Shown here: positions 1-8,724 of the stretch, one piece after another
How the letters are laid out: each line of letters starts with the position of its first letter
Numbering within the stretch: the stretch's first letter is position 1
Assembly (NCBI GenBank): GCA_963539215.1
Contig: CAUTJT010000002.1
Coordinates: 144,059 to 208,058, forward strand
DNA from: CAURNT01 sp963539215
GTDB lineage: Bacteria > Fusobacteriota > Fusobacteriia > Fusobacteriales > Leptotrichiaceae
Length of the DNA: 64,000 nt
Direction: 5' to 3'
Notes under the pieces: model-generated
Database searches by the model: none
Told to the model about the DNA's origin: nothing
Seen by the model: the letters and a program-made list of their open reading frames with translations, nothing else
Translations under genes and position numbers: made by a program

Positions 1-608
1 TCATTAGTTTTTGCTATATCTATCAATTTAATACTACAATCTCTAATTTGACTAACACTTCCTGGAACTGAATTAGTAGATTCTGAATATATGGTTTGTA
101 TAGAATCTATAATTACAATCTTAGGTTTTTCCTTAAGAATTGTTTCTTCTATAATTTCAAGAGAAGATTCACTCAAAAGGTAAAGATCATTAGAATCTAC
201 ATTAATTCTTATAGCTCTTTCCTTAATTTGCTTACTTGATTCTTCTCCAGATATATATAAAACTTTAGATTTTTTAGCATATTCATTTGATAATTGTAAT
301 AAAAAGGTTGATTTACCTATACCTGGATTACCTGTTATTAAAACAACCTCACCACGAGTAAGTCCTCCACCTAAAACTCTATCAAATTCTTCATATTTGG
401 TTTTTGTTCTAAAATCTTTTTCAAATTTAACTTCATTTATTTTTAAAGGTTTTTGAGCTTCTTTTTTCAAACTTGTTGTAGTCATTTTAAATTCAAATTC
501 TTCATCTATAGTACCCCAAGAATCACAATTTGGACACTTCCCCATCCACTTAGATGTTACAAAAGAACACTCACTACAAACATATTTAATTTTTTTCTTT
601 TCTGCCAT
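1..608 (-). CDS. radA: DNA repair protein RadA, N-terminal part (cut by window edge)
   Basis: Reading the minus strand from the ATG at 608 gives about 202 residues with no stop before the window edge, so the C-terminal half is missing. The N-terminus has the RadA zinc finger (CSEC near residue 12 and CPNC near residue 25), followed by a RecA-type ATPase core with Walker A GNPGIGKST and a Walker B-like KIVIIDSIQT segment. RadA is a hexameric branch-migration helicase in recombination repair. The start overlaps the 3' end of coaD by 23 bases, so it is the last visible gene of the acpP-rnc-coaD-radA operon. The identification is firm for the visible part; the KNRFG motif and Lon-like domain lie outside. 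Confidence 0.93.
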   Translation of the reverse strand, partial: MAEKKKIKYVCSECSFVTSKWMGKCPNCDSWGTIDEEFEFKMTTTSLKKEAQKPLKINEVKFEKDFRTKTKYEEFDRVLGGGLTRGEVVLITGNPGIGKSTFLLQLSNEYAKKSKVLYISGEESSKQIKERAIRINVDSNDLYLLSESSLEIIEETILKEKPKIVIIDSIQTIYSESTNSVPGSVSQIRDCSIKLIDIAKTN

Positions 609-1101
609 TTATATCATCTGCTCTTTTTTCTATATCACCTATTATTACTTCTGGTATAAACTGTTGAAGATTACCCTTATTTAAGGCAATTTCTTTTACA
701 ATACTTGAACTTAAATAAAGATACTTTCTTGAAGCAGTTAAGAATATTGTTTCAAAATTACTATTAGTCAATGATTTATTTACTAAATTAATTTGTAGTT
801 CATATTCATAATCTGAAACAGCTCTTAATCCTCTTACCAATATATCTATATTTTCTTTTTCTATATAATCAACTAAAAGTCCTGAAAATTTTACTACTTC
901 TGCATTTTTTATGCCTTCACTTTCAAGAACTCTCTTTATCAAACTAACTCTTTCCTCTATATCAAACCATTGATTTTTAGATGAGTTTATAAAAACCCCT
1001 ATTATAACCTTATTAAATAAGCTAGATATCCTTTTTATTATATCTAAATGTCCCCTAGTTATAGGATCAAAACTTCCAGGATATATTACCTTTTTATCCA
1101 T
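586..1101 (-). CDS. coaD: Phosphopantetheine adenylyltransferase
   Basis: 171 residues, usual size for CoaD (about 160). It adenylylates 4'-phosphopantetheine to dephospho-CoA, the fourth step of coenzyme A synthesis, in the cytosol. Visible signatures are YPGSFDPITRGHLDII at the N-terminus (nucleotidyltransferase TxGH loop), RGLRAVSDYEYELQ in the middle and LSSSIVKEIA near residue 130, matching the family ISST-type motif. It starts directly after rnc (no gap) and overlaps radA at its end, so it is translated within an operon. The acyl-carrier gene two genes upstream also needs the phosphopantetheine product, a sensible grouping. Confidence 0.96.
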   Translation of the reverse strand: MDKKVIYPGSFDPITRGHLDIIKRISSLFNKVIIGVFINSSKNQWFDIEERVSLIKRVLESEGIKNAEVVKFSGLLVDYIEKENIDILVRGLRAVSDYEYELQINLVNKSLTNSNFETIFLTASRKYLYLSSSIVKEIALNKGNLQQFIPEVIIGDIEKRADDINGRKEKN

Positions 1102-1803
1102 TTATTCTCCTTTTATATTTTCAATAGCAATTTTAGCCGCTAACTTTTCTGCTGATTTTTTACTTCTTGCCTTAGATAATCCATAAACTTTTTCTCCAAC
1201 CTTAACAGCTATTTCAAAACGTTTATCGTGATCTGGTCCACTTTCAGAAACTAACTCATACACCGGTATAGTTTTATACTTCATTTGAGTCAATTCTTGT
1301 AACTCAGTCTTATAATCTAAAACTCCTTCTATTTGATCTAAATTCTCAGCTTTTTCTATTAATAACTTTAAAAATATTGACTTAGTTGTCTCAAAATCTG
1401 TATCTTCAAATACAGCACCTACTAGAGCTTCAAAAACATCACCTAAAATAGAATTTCTTTCACGACCACCACTATTTATTTCTCCATTACTTAAAAATAT
1501 GTATTTACCTAGTTCTAAATCACGTGCTATAGTTGCAAATACAGCTTCACTTATTATTTGACTTTTTATTTTTGATAACTCACCTTCGTTACGTTTACTA
1601 TGCCTTTTATATATATATTCAGTAGTCATCAAATTCATAACTGAATCACCTAAAAATTCAAGTCTTTCATTATCTTTAACATTAGGGTAAGAATGCTCAT
1701 TAATATATGATCTATGAGTAAAAGCTTCATATAGCAATTTAATATTTTTGAATTTATAGCCTATTTTATCTTGCAATTCCAAAAATTTATCATTCTTATT
1801 CAT
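1102..1803 (-). CDS. rnc: Ribonuclease III
   Basis: 233 residues, a normal bacterial RNase III. The N-terminal catalytic domain carries the signature NERLEFLGDSVMNL (about residues 45-58) with the acidic metal ligands, and the C-terminal 70 residues form a double-stranded RNA binding domain ending in ARSKKSAEKLAAKIA. It cuts double-stranded RNA, maturing rRNA precursors and some mRNAs. It lies two bases after acpP and abuts coaD. The acpP-rnc order is common in bacteria. Nothing odd is seen. Confidence 0.96.
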   Translation of the reverse strand: MNKNDKFLELQDKIGYKFKNIKLLYEAFTHRSYINEHSYPNVKDNERLEFLGDSVMNLMTTEYIYKRHSKRNEGELSKIKSQIISEAVFATIARDLELGKYIFLSNGEINSGGRERNSILGDVFEALVGAVFEDTDFETTKSIFLKLLIEKAENLDQIEGVLDYKTELQELTQMKYKTIPVYELVSESGPDHDKRFEIAVKVGEKVYGLSKARSKKSAEKLAAKIAIENIKGE

Positions 1804-1805
1804 TT

Positions 1806-2033
1806 TTATCCTTTCTTATCTGTTATTAATTCAACTACATCTCCTACTTTTACTATCTTTTTTAATTCTTCTTTATCTATACTAACTCCATATTCTTCTT
1901 CAAGACTTGAAGCAAGTTCCATCAAGTCTAAAGAATCTGCTCCTAAATCTTCAACAAATCTTGAATCTAAAGTTATTTCTTCTCTCTCTACATCTAATTG
2001 TTCTAATATTAATTCTCTTATTTCTTCTATCAT
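1806..2033 (-). CDS. acpP: Acyl carrier protein
   Basis: 75 acidic residues with the 4'-phosphopantetheine attachment motif DLGADSLDLMEL; Ser34 is the modified residue. The protein carries growing acyl chains in type II fatty acid synthesis. It is first in the acpP-rnc-coaD-radA operon: a TTGATT-18-TATAAT promoter lies just upstream (2058-2087) and an AAAGGAA-type RBS precedes the ATG. Length and charge are typical. Confidence 0.97.
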   Translation of the reverse strand: MIEEIRELILEQLDVEREEITLDSRFVEDLGADSLDLMELASSLEEEYGVSIDKEELKKIVKVGDVVELITDKKG

Positions 2034-2057
2034 AAAATTTCCTTTCTTTTTTCTCTT

Positions 2058-2087
2058 ATTATACCATAATTAAAGTATTAAAATCAA
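2058..2087 (-). promoter_or_regulatory. Sigma-70 promoter of acpP operon
   Basis: On the minus strand TTGATT (2082-2087) is followed after 18 bases by TATAAT (2058-2063), with a TGG just before the -10 box. It sits about 25 bases upstream of the acpP start. Seen directly; activity is inferred. Confidence 0.7.
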
Positions 2088-2112
2088 TTTATTAACTTTT
2101 TATTACAACAAC

Positions 2113-2143
2113 AAAAATATACACCTTTTAAAAAGATGTATAT
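2113..2143 (-). terminator. Terminator of glgC-glgA
   Basis: Inverted repeat 2117-2143 with a 12-pair stem (one G-U pair on the minus strand) and a 3-base loop, followed on the minus strand by TTTT from 2116-2113. It lies just past the glgA stop and before the acpP promoter. Confidence 0.65.
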
Positions 2144-2155
2144 TATCAAAAAGCA

Positions 2156-3547
2156 TTAAGGAGTTTTCTTAGCTTCTACGTATAGTTTTTCATATTCTAT
2201 AGCTGATTTTCTCCAAGAATTATCTATATTCATATTTCTTACAACTAATTTATTCCATATATCAGGTCTATCATAATATACGTATTCTGCACGTCTTATA
2301 GTATATAGCATATCATCTGCATTAAAGTTTAAAAAACTAAATCCATTACCTTCATCACTTTCAAAATTATACGCCTTAACACTATCTCTTAAACCTCCAG
2401 TTTCTCTAACTAAAGGTATAGTTCCATAACGCATAGCTATCATTTGTGATAAACCACAAGGTTCATATCTTGAGGGCATTAAGAATAAATCTGAACCTGC
2501 ATAAATTAAATTTGCAACTTCTTCTGAATAACCAATATACGCTTTAAATTTATTAGGATATTGTATTTCAAGATATCTATAATAATCTTCATATTCTTTT
2601 GACCCAGAACCTAAAAATATTACTTGAACCGAATCTTTTTTTAATATTTCTTCTATTCTCGCACTAACTATATCTAATCCCTTACCTTCAACTAATCTTG
2701 AGATAAGTCCTATCAACATGTCATCTTTTTTTTCAAATCCAAATTTTTCTTGTAATATTCTTTTATTCTCTTTTTTACCACTCAAATCATCAATATTAAA
2801 AGGTATAACTCCTTTAGTATTCATAGGATCATATATACTAGAATCTATACCATTTAATATTCCATATATATGCTTATACGAAGTTATCCATTCAAGCCCT
2901 TCTGCAAAATATGGAAAAGCTATTTCTTTAGCATAACTTGGACTAACAGTATTTACTATATCTGAATATGAAATACCTATTTCCATGAAATTTAATCTTT
3001 CACTTTCTCTATAATACCCTAATCTATCGAATGAATAATTATTAAATCTTCCTTGATACATTAAATTATGTATAGTATAAACTACACGCATATCCCAATA
3101 AAAAGGATCATATTTCTTATATCTTTCCTTTAAAAAATATGCTACTGGACCAGTTTGCCAATCATTACAATGTAATATATCTGCTTGTATATTTTGTCTT
3201 TTTAAAAATATTAAAACCGCTTCAGAAAATAGTGCATATTGATAATCTTCATCTAAATCACCATATACTCTACCTCTTTCAAAATAAGTTCTATTTTCTA
3301 TAAATAAATAGTTTATACTTTCATCTGGATACTTAACCAAATTTATTACTTCACCATTTATTTCTATACTATCTACATATACTATTTTTTCTAAATACTT
3401 CAATGGAATTTTATCATACTTAGGCATTATAACAGTAACATCATGACCATTTTTAGAAATTTCTCTAGGTAATGCATCCATTACATCAGCCAATCCTCCT
3501 GTTTTAAAGAAAGGATAAACTTCAGATGCCAAATACACTATTTTCAT
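2156..3547 (-). CDS. glgA: Glycogen synthase (ADP-glucose)
   Basis: About 463 residues, a GT5 family glycogen synthase. The N-terminus has MKIVYLASEVYPFFKTGGLADV, with the KTGGL ADP-glucose loop, and the C-terminal domain has FLMPSRYEPCGLSQMIAMRYG and the TGGLRD motif. It extends alpha-1,4-glucan from ADP-glucose made by GlgC, encoded 15 bases upstream. An ATG three bases further upstream (3550) is possible, but the one at 3547 is better spaced from the GAGG RBS and gives the standard family N-terminus. No branching enzyme or phosphorylase gene is beside it, unlike many glg operons. Confidence 0.95.
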   Translation of the reverse strand: MKIVYLASEVYPFFKTGGLADVMDALPREISKNGHDVTVIMPKYDKIPLKYLEKIVYVDSIEINGEVINLVKYPDESINYLFIENRTYFERGRVYGDLDEDYQYALFSEAVLIFLKRQNIQADILHCNDWQTGPVAYFLKERYKKYDPFYWDMRVVYTIHNLMYQGRFNNYSFDRLGYYRESERLNFMEIGISYSDIVNTVSPSYAKEIAFPYFAEGLEWITSYKHIYGILNGIDSSIYDPMNTKGVIPFNIDDLSGKKENKRILQEKFGFEKKDDMLIGLISRLVEGKGLDIVSARIEEILKKDSVQVIFLGSGSKEYEDYYRYLEIQYPNKFKAYIGYSEEVANLIYAGSDLFLMPSRYEPCGLSQMIAMRYGTIPLVRETGGLRDSVKAYNFESDEGNGFSFLNFNADDMLYTIRRAEYVYYDRPDIWNKLVVRNMNIDNSWRKSAIEYEKLYVEAKKTP

Positions 3548-3562
3548 CATTTTACCTCATTT

Positions 3563-4816
3563 TTATTTTTTTATTGTTTGTCCACTAACTATATGTTGAC
3601 CTTCATCAGATATATTTGAATATGCAAAGATTCTTACATTTCTTCCTATAACTGTTCCATCAGCAATATGTGCACGTTTACCTATAACACTAATACCTTT
3701 ACTTAAAATATCAGGTTTTTCAATATTAGGTGTATAATTATTACCATGTCCTATTACTGAATTTTTACCTATATATACATTCTTATCTACAATTACTGTT
3801 TCAAGATGTGTATTTTCATCTATATAAGTTCCAGAAAATACTATACTATTTCTAATAGAAGCTCCTTTTCTAACTGTAACCCCAGGTCCAAGAACAGAAT
3901 TTTCTACACGACCTTCTATCTTACAACCATTACATATTAGAGAGTTAAATACGCTTCCTGTAACTCCTATTCTTACTGGTGCCATATCTTCACTACGAGT
4001 ATATATTTTCCAATTTTTATCATAAAGATCTATACCAACTTCTTCTGACTTTTTAATTAAATCAAGATTAGCTTCTAGATATGAATCATAAGTTCCTACA
4101 TCCATCCAATAACTATCATAGCAATGAACAAATACTTTTCTTTCTTCTTTTATCATTTTAGGTATAATATGTTTTCCAAAATCTAAATCTAATATTTCTG
4201 ATTCTTCTATATACTTAATTAAAGTGTCAGTATTGAATATATATATACCCATAGAAGCAAAATTACTTTTCGGATTTTCTGGTTTTTCTTCAAAACTTAA
4301 AATCTTTTTATTTTCATCAACTTCAAATATACCAAATCTTGAAGCTTCTTCCATAGGAACATTTATAGCAGCTATTGTAAGTTCTGCATTATTCTTTTTA
4401 TGTTCATCCAACATCCAAGAATAATTCATTTTATATATATGATCTCCTGAAAGTATTAGCACATACTTAGGGTTTTTCCCTTTTATAAACTTCAAATTTT
4501 GTCTTATAGCATCTGCTGTACCTTGATACCAAGATTGTCCATTCATTGTTTCATGGGGTTGTAAAAGTGTAATACTTGAATCACGTCTATCAAAATCCCA
4601 TGGTTTCCCTGAACCTATATGTTCATTCAGTGATAAAGGTAAATACTGTGTAAGTAATGCTACATCATATATACCAGAATTAGAACAGTTGCTTAAAGTA
4701 AAATCTATAATTCTAAATTTTCCTGCAAATGGAACACTAGGTTTTACTCTTTCTTCTGAAAGAATGTCTAACCTTGATCCTCTTCCACCGGCAAGTATCA
4801 TTGCTAAAACTTCCAT
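3563..4816 (-). CDS. glgC: Glucose-1-phosphate adenylyltransferase
   Basis: 417 residues from the ATG at 4816. This ATG is preferred over one 18 bases upstream because AAGGTG lies 8 bases before it and it gives the normal MEVLAMILAGG start. The N-terminal nucleotidyltransferase domain has AGGRGSRL, RVKPSVPFAGKFRIIDF and the SGDHIYKMNY motif; the C-terminal third is a left-handed beta-helix with hexapeptide repeats. It makes ADP-glucose from glucose-1-phosphate and ATP, the committed step of glycogen synthesis. It is first in the glgC-glgA operon with a good promoter at 4847-4874. The catalytic motifs indicate a GlgC-type subunit; no separate GlgD is seen. Confidence 0.95.
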   Translation of the reverse strand: MEVLAMILAGGRGSRLDILSEERVKPSVPFAGKFRIIDFTLSNCSNSGIYDVALLTQYLPLSLNEHIGSGKPWDFDRRDSSITLLQPHETMNGQSWYQGTADAIRQNLKFIKGKNPKYVLILSGDHIYKMNYSWMLDEHKKNNAELTIAAINVPMEEASRFGIFEVDENKKILSFEEKPENPKSNFASMGIYIFNTDTLIKYIEESEILDLDFGKHIIPKMIKEERKVFVHCYDSYWMDVGTYDSYLEANLDLIKKSEEVGIDLYDKNWKIYTRSEDMAPVRIGVTGSVFNSLICNGCKIEGRVENSVLGPGVTVRKGASIRNSIVFSGTYIDENTHLETVIVDKNVYIGKNSVIGHGNNYTPNIEKPDILSKGISVIGKRAHIADGTVIGRNVRIFAYSNISDEGQHIVSGQTIKK

Positions 4817-4846
4817 ATTAATCACACCTTTCATTATTTATACTAA

Positions 4847-4874
4847 AGTATACCTTGATTTAATTTTTTTTCAA
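4847..4874 (-). promoter_or_regulatory. Promoter of glgC-glgA
   Basis: Minus strand TTGAAA (4869-4874), 16 bases, TATACT (4847-4852), about 30 bases before the glgC start. The sequence TATACTTTAGTATA, covering the -10 box, has perfect 6-base inverted arms and could be a regulator site (inference). Confidence 0.65.
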
Positions 4875-5032
4875 GTAAAAAGCCATATATTTCAACATCT
4901 TTTAAAATCATTAATTTAATATATAATATTATTAAATTTATATATATTATATCAATTGATTTTTTCAAAAATTTATGATATATTATTGACATGATAGTAC
5001 TATTAAAATTCAAATAAATTGTAGTGATATTT

Positions 5033-5468
5033 ATGAAAAAATTTTATTTATCTTATTTTATCTAGATTGTTCAACTTTTTCTTATAGTTTTGACGAATCA
5101 TATGGAGCAACAGTGGGTATTGGCGCTAAAGATAGTATAATTGGCGGTATAGATAATTTAGCTGATGGAGGAATCGGTTTTATTTAAGTAAATATAGGTG
5201 CTATAGCTAGTATTAGCAATAAAAAAAATAATAATTCTAATGGAAAAGTTGTAGGTGGTCATAATAATATAAAAGGAAAGTCTAGTAAAGGAAAACATGA
5301 AATATGTGATTCTAGACGTAGAAAAGATTAGTTAGGTGAAAAAAAGAAAAAAACGGAAGATATAAAAAAACTGAAAAAAGATATGGTGTAACTGGTGTTG
5401 AATATTTCACAATATATGAAAATAGATTTATTTTACAAGATCTTTTTGATAGTTTCAAATTAAAATAA
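5033..5468 (+). pseudogene. Decayed small secreted protein gene, toxin-like
   Basis: No intact frame remains, but stitched frames give a coherent small protein. A hydrophobic signal-like stretch (KILFILFYLDCSTFSYS) follows a Met-Lys start at 5033 after a frameshift. Next come a glycine-rich piece (YGATVGIGAKDSIIGGIDN), an in-frame TAA near 5185, a basic stretch (VVGGHNNIKGKSSKGKHE), a TAG at 5329-5331 where a Gln codon would fit, a frameshift in an A-rich run near 5350, and a last segment GRYKKTEKRYGVTGVEYFT ending at TAA 5466. The basic KGKHE...RRRKD block recalls C-terminal ends of secreted polymorphic toxins, but that is from memory and inference. Thirteen bases downstream begin two paired genes, the arrangement of toxin and immunity genes. 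Confidence 0.55.
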
Positions 5469-5480
5469 ACGGAGGAAAAT

Positions 5481-5984
5481 ATGTTAAAGAAAAATACACT
5501 GTATGAAATTTATGTAGATGAAAATCTTGACAATTTCTTTGTAGGGGAAATTATTGACTCTGATAATATATATACAATATTTAAATCTTATGATACACTT
5601 GGATTTTATGATGGTGTAAGGGTAACAAAAACTAAAGAAATTGTAGAAACTAAAGATAAAACTCCCTATTTAGATGATATTAAAAAGTTAATAAATGAAA
5701 ATTCTAAAGATAACATTAAAAATTCATATATTATACACACAGAAAAATTAATATCTGAAAAATTTAGCAAATTAAATGATGTATATACTTATTTATTCAA
5801 TAATAAAATTGAAGTTAGCGTTGATTTAAAAAATAATATTATAACAGGATTAATTAATAAAATTGAAGATGAGTATATATTAGTTGATGAAAATAAGATA
5901 TATAAAAAAGATATTCTATACATATCTACAAACACAGAAGAGCAACGTAGATATAAATTTTTAGGAGTTGAGGCGTATGAATAA
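5481..5984 (+). CDS. Unknown protein, first of a tandem pair (immunity-like position)
   Basis: 167 residues, acidic, no signal peptide or membrane segment, so probably cytosolic. It starts with a strong GGAGG RBS. The N-terminus reads LYEIYVDENLDNFFVGEII and the C-terminus ends with a YILVDENKIYKKDILYI strand-rich segment. The next gene shares the same pattern (LYEI, GEII, a glycine-aspartate turn, EI(V/I)E, YLD, KK(L/F)I), so the two are paralogs from tandem duplication. The last 8 bases overlap the next start, so they are coupled. The position right after a decayed secreted toxin-like gene suggests an immunity role, but the family is not recognised. Confidence 0.75.
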   Translation: MLKKNTLYEIYVDENLDNFFVGEIIDSDNIYTIFKSYDTLGFYDGVRVTKTKEIVETKDKTPYLDDIKKLINENSKDNIKNSYIIHTEKLISEKFSKLNDVYTYLFNNKIEVSVDLKNNIITGLINKIEDEYILVDENKIYKKDILYISTNTEEQRRYKFLGVEAYE

Positions 5985-6441
5985 AAAACTATATGAAATA
6001 CATTTAAAATACGAGGAAACTTTTTTAATTGGTGAAATAATATATCAAAGCGATGAATTTATATATACTAAACTGTATTCAATCTTTGGACTTGAAGATT
6101 CTCAAAGCTTTATACCACTTAAAAATATTAGTGAAATTATAGAAAAATCAGACTATTTAGATAATTTTAAAAAGTTTATTAATTTAAATTATGAAGATAT
6201 TACAAACTCTATATTATTTAAAGAAAATGTAAATACAGATAACTTACATGCTAATACCATATATCAAGACTTAATAGGCGAGTATATTTACATATATTTA
6301 TATGACAGTGATGAGATGTTAGAAGGTCGACTTGAAAAAGATGAACAAGATCATATTTTAGTTTCAAGTGAAAAAATCTATAAAGAAACCATTAAACATA
6401 TCATGTTAGATGATTTAAAAGATAGAATTGCTTTATTATAG
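5977..6441 (+). CDS. Unknown protein, second of a tandem pair (immunity-like position)
   Basis: 154 residues from the ATG at 5977, which has AGGAG nine bases upstream and overlaps the previous stop (ATGAATAA). An upstream in-frame TTG is less likely. It is a diverged paralog of its neighbour: LYEIHLKYEETFLIGEII at the start, SDYLDNFKKFI in the middle, and an HILVSSEKIYKETIKHI end. It is acidic and soluble by appearance. Function unknown; an immunity protein for a secreted toxin is a hypothesis from context. A strong hairpin follows the stop at once. Confidence 0.75.
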   Translation: MNKKLYEIHLKYEETFLIGEIIYQSDEFIYTKLYSIFGLEDSQSFIPLKNISEIIEKSDYLDNFKKFINLNYEDITNSILFKENVNTDNLHANTIYQDLIGEYIYIYLYDSDEMLEGRLEKDEQDHILVSSEKIYKETIKHIMLDDLKDRIALL

Positions 6442-6468
6442 AAATAGGAGAACTTAGTTCTCCTATTT
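6442..6468. terminator. Bidirectional terminator between convergent genes
   Basis: Perfect 12-base stem (6442-6453 with 6457-6468) and TTA loop, core AATAGGAGAAC. It is followed by TATAT on the plus strand and lies directly between the plus-strand pair and the stop of gapN. Confidence 0.75.
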
Positions 6469-7844
6469 TATATATTCAACACTATATTTTTGACCTTAGT
6501 CATAGATAATATACTTTGTCTTATACCTTGTACCCCTGTACCTGAATTTTTAATCCCTAAAAAAGGAAAATTATCAGGACCTCTTTGAGTTTTATTATTA
6601 ATATGAACTGTACCAACTTCTAATTTATTCGCAAAATAAAATGCTCTATCAATATTTTTGGTAAACACTGAACTTTGAAGACCGTATTCTGAATCATTTG
6701 CTACCTTTAATATCTCTTCATCTGTTTTAAGTCTAATTACTGGCAAGACTGGTCCAAATGGCTCAATCCAAGCTATATCCATATCAAGAGTTACATTATC
6801 AAGTAATATTGGAGTTAATAAATTACCCTCTCTTTTAAATTCAGTTAATAAATTTGCTCCTTTACTTATAGCATCTTTTACTAAACCTTCTACAAATATT
6901 GCACTTTTTTCATCAATTAGTGGTACTATATCAACATTATCAAAAGGATTCCCAACACTCAATTTTTCTACTTTTTCCTTTAATTTGTATACCAACTCAT
7001 CTGCAACTTCTTCTCTTACTAAAACTCTTTTAATTGCTGTACATCTTTGACCTGAGTAAGAGTAAGCTCCTGATACTATTTCTTTAGAAGCTACTTCTAA
7101 ATCCGCATCTTCTAATACTATTCCTGAATCTTTACCACCAAGTTCTAAAAGTATAGGTTTCATTCCTGCTTGCATACCTATTCTTTCCCCTATTTCCGTA
7201 CTACCTGTAAAATTAATAAAATCTATTTCTTCATGAGTATTTAAATAATCTCCTATTTCACTTCCTTTACCTGTTATAGCCTGTAAAACTCCTTTAGGTA
7301 ATCCAGCTTTTTCGAATGCTTCTATTAATTTCAATGCACAAATAGCACCTTGTGTAGGAGGTTTAAATATTACAACATTTCCCCCTATTAATGCTGGCGC
7401 TATTTTTGAAGCTGATAAATTAACCGGATAATTATATGGTGCGATAGCAAGGACTACTCCCATTGGTTCGCGTCTAATAACAGATATCTTATTTTTCATT
7501 TTAGCATCATAACTTCCACCTTCATATACTTCACCAAATATACGCATTCCTTCTTCTGCACTGTATTTCATTAAGTATACTGTTCTTTCAACTTCAGTTA
7601 AACTCTCTTTATATGATTTAGATATTTCACTTGTCATAATATTTGCAACTTCTTCTTTCATCTTTTCAAGTTCATCTGCTGCCTTATATATATATTGTGC
7701 TCTTTCTACTGTAGATAAATTTTTCCAACTTCCAAAACTTTCTCTTGCTTGCAAATATTTTCTATCTACATCTTCTTTACTCATTTTTTCTACTTCACCT
7801 ATATATTCATTATTAATTGGTGAATATATTTTAATTGTTTCCAT
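6468..7844 (-). CDS. gapN: NADP-dependent non-phosphorylating glyceraldehyde-3-phosphate dehydrogenase
   Basis: 458 residues of the aldehyde dehydrogenase superfamily, closest in memory to streptococcal GapN. It has the catalytic cysteine in YSGQRCTAIKRV, the glutamate in LELGGKDSG, the NFTGSTEIGERIG cofactor loop and the C-terminal VGTVHINNKTQRGPDNFPF, which is GapN-like rather than generic ALDH. The enzyme oxidises glyceraldehyde-3-phosphate straight to 3-phosphoglycerate with NADP, giving NADPH without ATP. It is the last gene of the copZ-copA-hydrolase-gapN run and its start codon shares one base with the preceding stop. Confidence 0.88.
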   Translation of the reverse strand: METIKIYSPINNEYIGEVEKMSKEDVDRKYLQARESFGSWKNLSTVERAQYIYKAADELEKMKEEVANIMTSEISKSYKESLTEVERTVYLMKYSAEEGMRIFGEVYEGGSYDAKMKNKISVIRREPMGVVLAIAPYNYPVNLSASKIAPALIGGNVVIFKPPTQGAICALKLIEAFEKAGLPKGVLQAITGKGSEIGDYLNTHEEIDFINFTGSTEIGERIGMQAGMKPILLELGGKDSGIVLEDADLEVASKEIVSGAYSYSGQRCTAIKRVLVREEVADELVYKLKEKVEKLSVGNPFDNVDIVPLIDEKSAIFVEGLVKDAISKGANLLTEFKREGNLLTPILLDNVTLDMDIAWIEPFGPVLPVIRLKTDEEILKVANDSEYGLQSSVFTKNIDRAFYFANKLEVGTVHINNKTQRGPDNFPFLGIKNSGTGVQGIRQSILSMTKVKNIVLNI

Positions 7845-8713
7845 TACTTGATACCTTTCATATACTTAATTATTTCCATAATTATTTCTTCTTTATTTTT
7901 TTCATTATATAATAAATGTCTTCCATTTTTAACTTTTAAGAACTTAATACGTCTATGATCATTATTTATTTTTTGCATATGTTTTTTCAATTTACTCTCT
8001 AAAACTAAAGGATCTTTATCTCCGTAAACTAATAGTATATTAGAAAATTCTCTAATTTTTTTAATATTCTTTTTAACCATCTTATTTAAATTAAAAATAT
8101 CATTAAAGTACTTAGGTGATGCTAATTTATAAACAAGATTATCTTTTTCTAATTTTACAACTTCACTTGAATCTCTAGTTAACCATGAATATGGTGAAAT
8201 ATTTTTACTTCCTTTTTCATTGACTATACCATTCATTTTATTTAAGATACTCTTTTTTATTCCTAATTTCATTTCAATACTTGTTATTAATTTACTCATT
8301 AATATTGAAAAACTCTTTTCTAAAGGTAAAGATACAAATACAGCATTTTTATATTGATTATTTTCTAATAAATACATACTGAACAAAGCACCAAGTCCAT
8401 TTCCTAAAAATATTATATCATCATATTTAACACCTGATAACTTTAATTTAATAAAATATTCTATATCTTCTATTATAGCTTGTATTCCTTTATCACCAAA
8501 ATCTACTATATCACTAGTTTTTAATAGACCATGATTTCTATATTCCAAAACATAAATATCAAAACCATTTTCATGTATAATTTTTGCCAATTCATCATAT
8601 CTATTTATATAGTCATGAAATCCATGTAAAAGTATAACCTTCTTTTTATTATTATTTTCATATTCTATATATGGTATAATCAATCCATCATTAGATGTAA
8701 ATTCTTTGTACAT
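7844..8713 (-). CDS. Alpha/beta-hydrolase fold protein lacking the nucleophile serine
   Basis: 289 residues with the layout of a monoacylglycerol lipase/lysophospholipase: oxyanion region VILLHGFHDYINRY (about 26-39), an acid strand LLVYGDKDP, and a late GRHLLYNE histidine. The nucleophile elbow, normally GxSxG, reads GNGLG at 104-108, with Gly106 (codon GGA) where serine should be. The enzyme may therefore be catalytically dead, use another residue, or have a binding role. It sits between copA (11-base gap) and gapN (1-base overlap), in one operon. Fold assignment is fairly sure; function is not. Confidence 0.8.
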   Translation of the reverse strand: MYKEFTSNDGLIIPYIEYENNNKKKVILLHGFHDYINRYDELAKIIHENGFDIYVLEYRNHGLLKTSDIVDFGDKGIQAIIEDIEYFIKLKLSGVKYDDIIFLGNGLGALFSMYLLENNQYKNAVFVSLPLEKSFSILMSKLITSIEMKLGIKKSILNKMNGIVNEKGSKNISPYSWLTRDSSEVVKLEKDNLVYKLASPKYFNDIFNLNKMVKKNIKKIREFSNILLVYGDKDPLVLESKLKKHMQKINNDHRRIKFLKVKNGRHLLYNEKNKEEIIMEIIKYMKGIK

Positions 8714-8724
8714 AATACCTCCAA

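Noticed and set aside
4835..5032. TTGACA near 4986 as promoter of the decayed gene
   Set aside because: No acceptable -10 box at 15-19 bases spacing was found.
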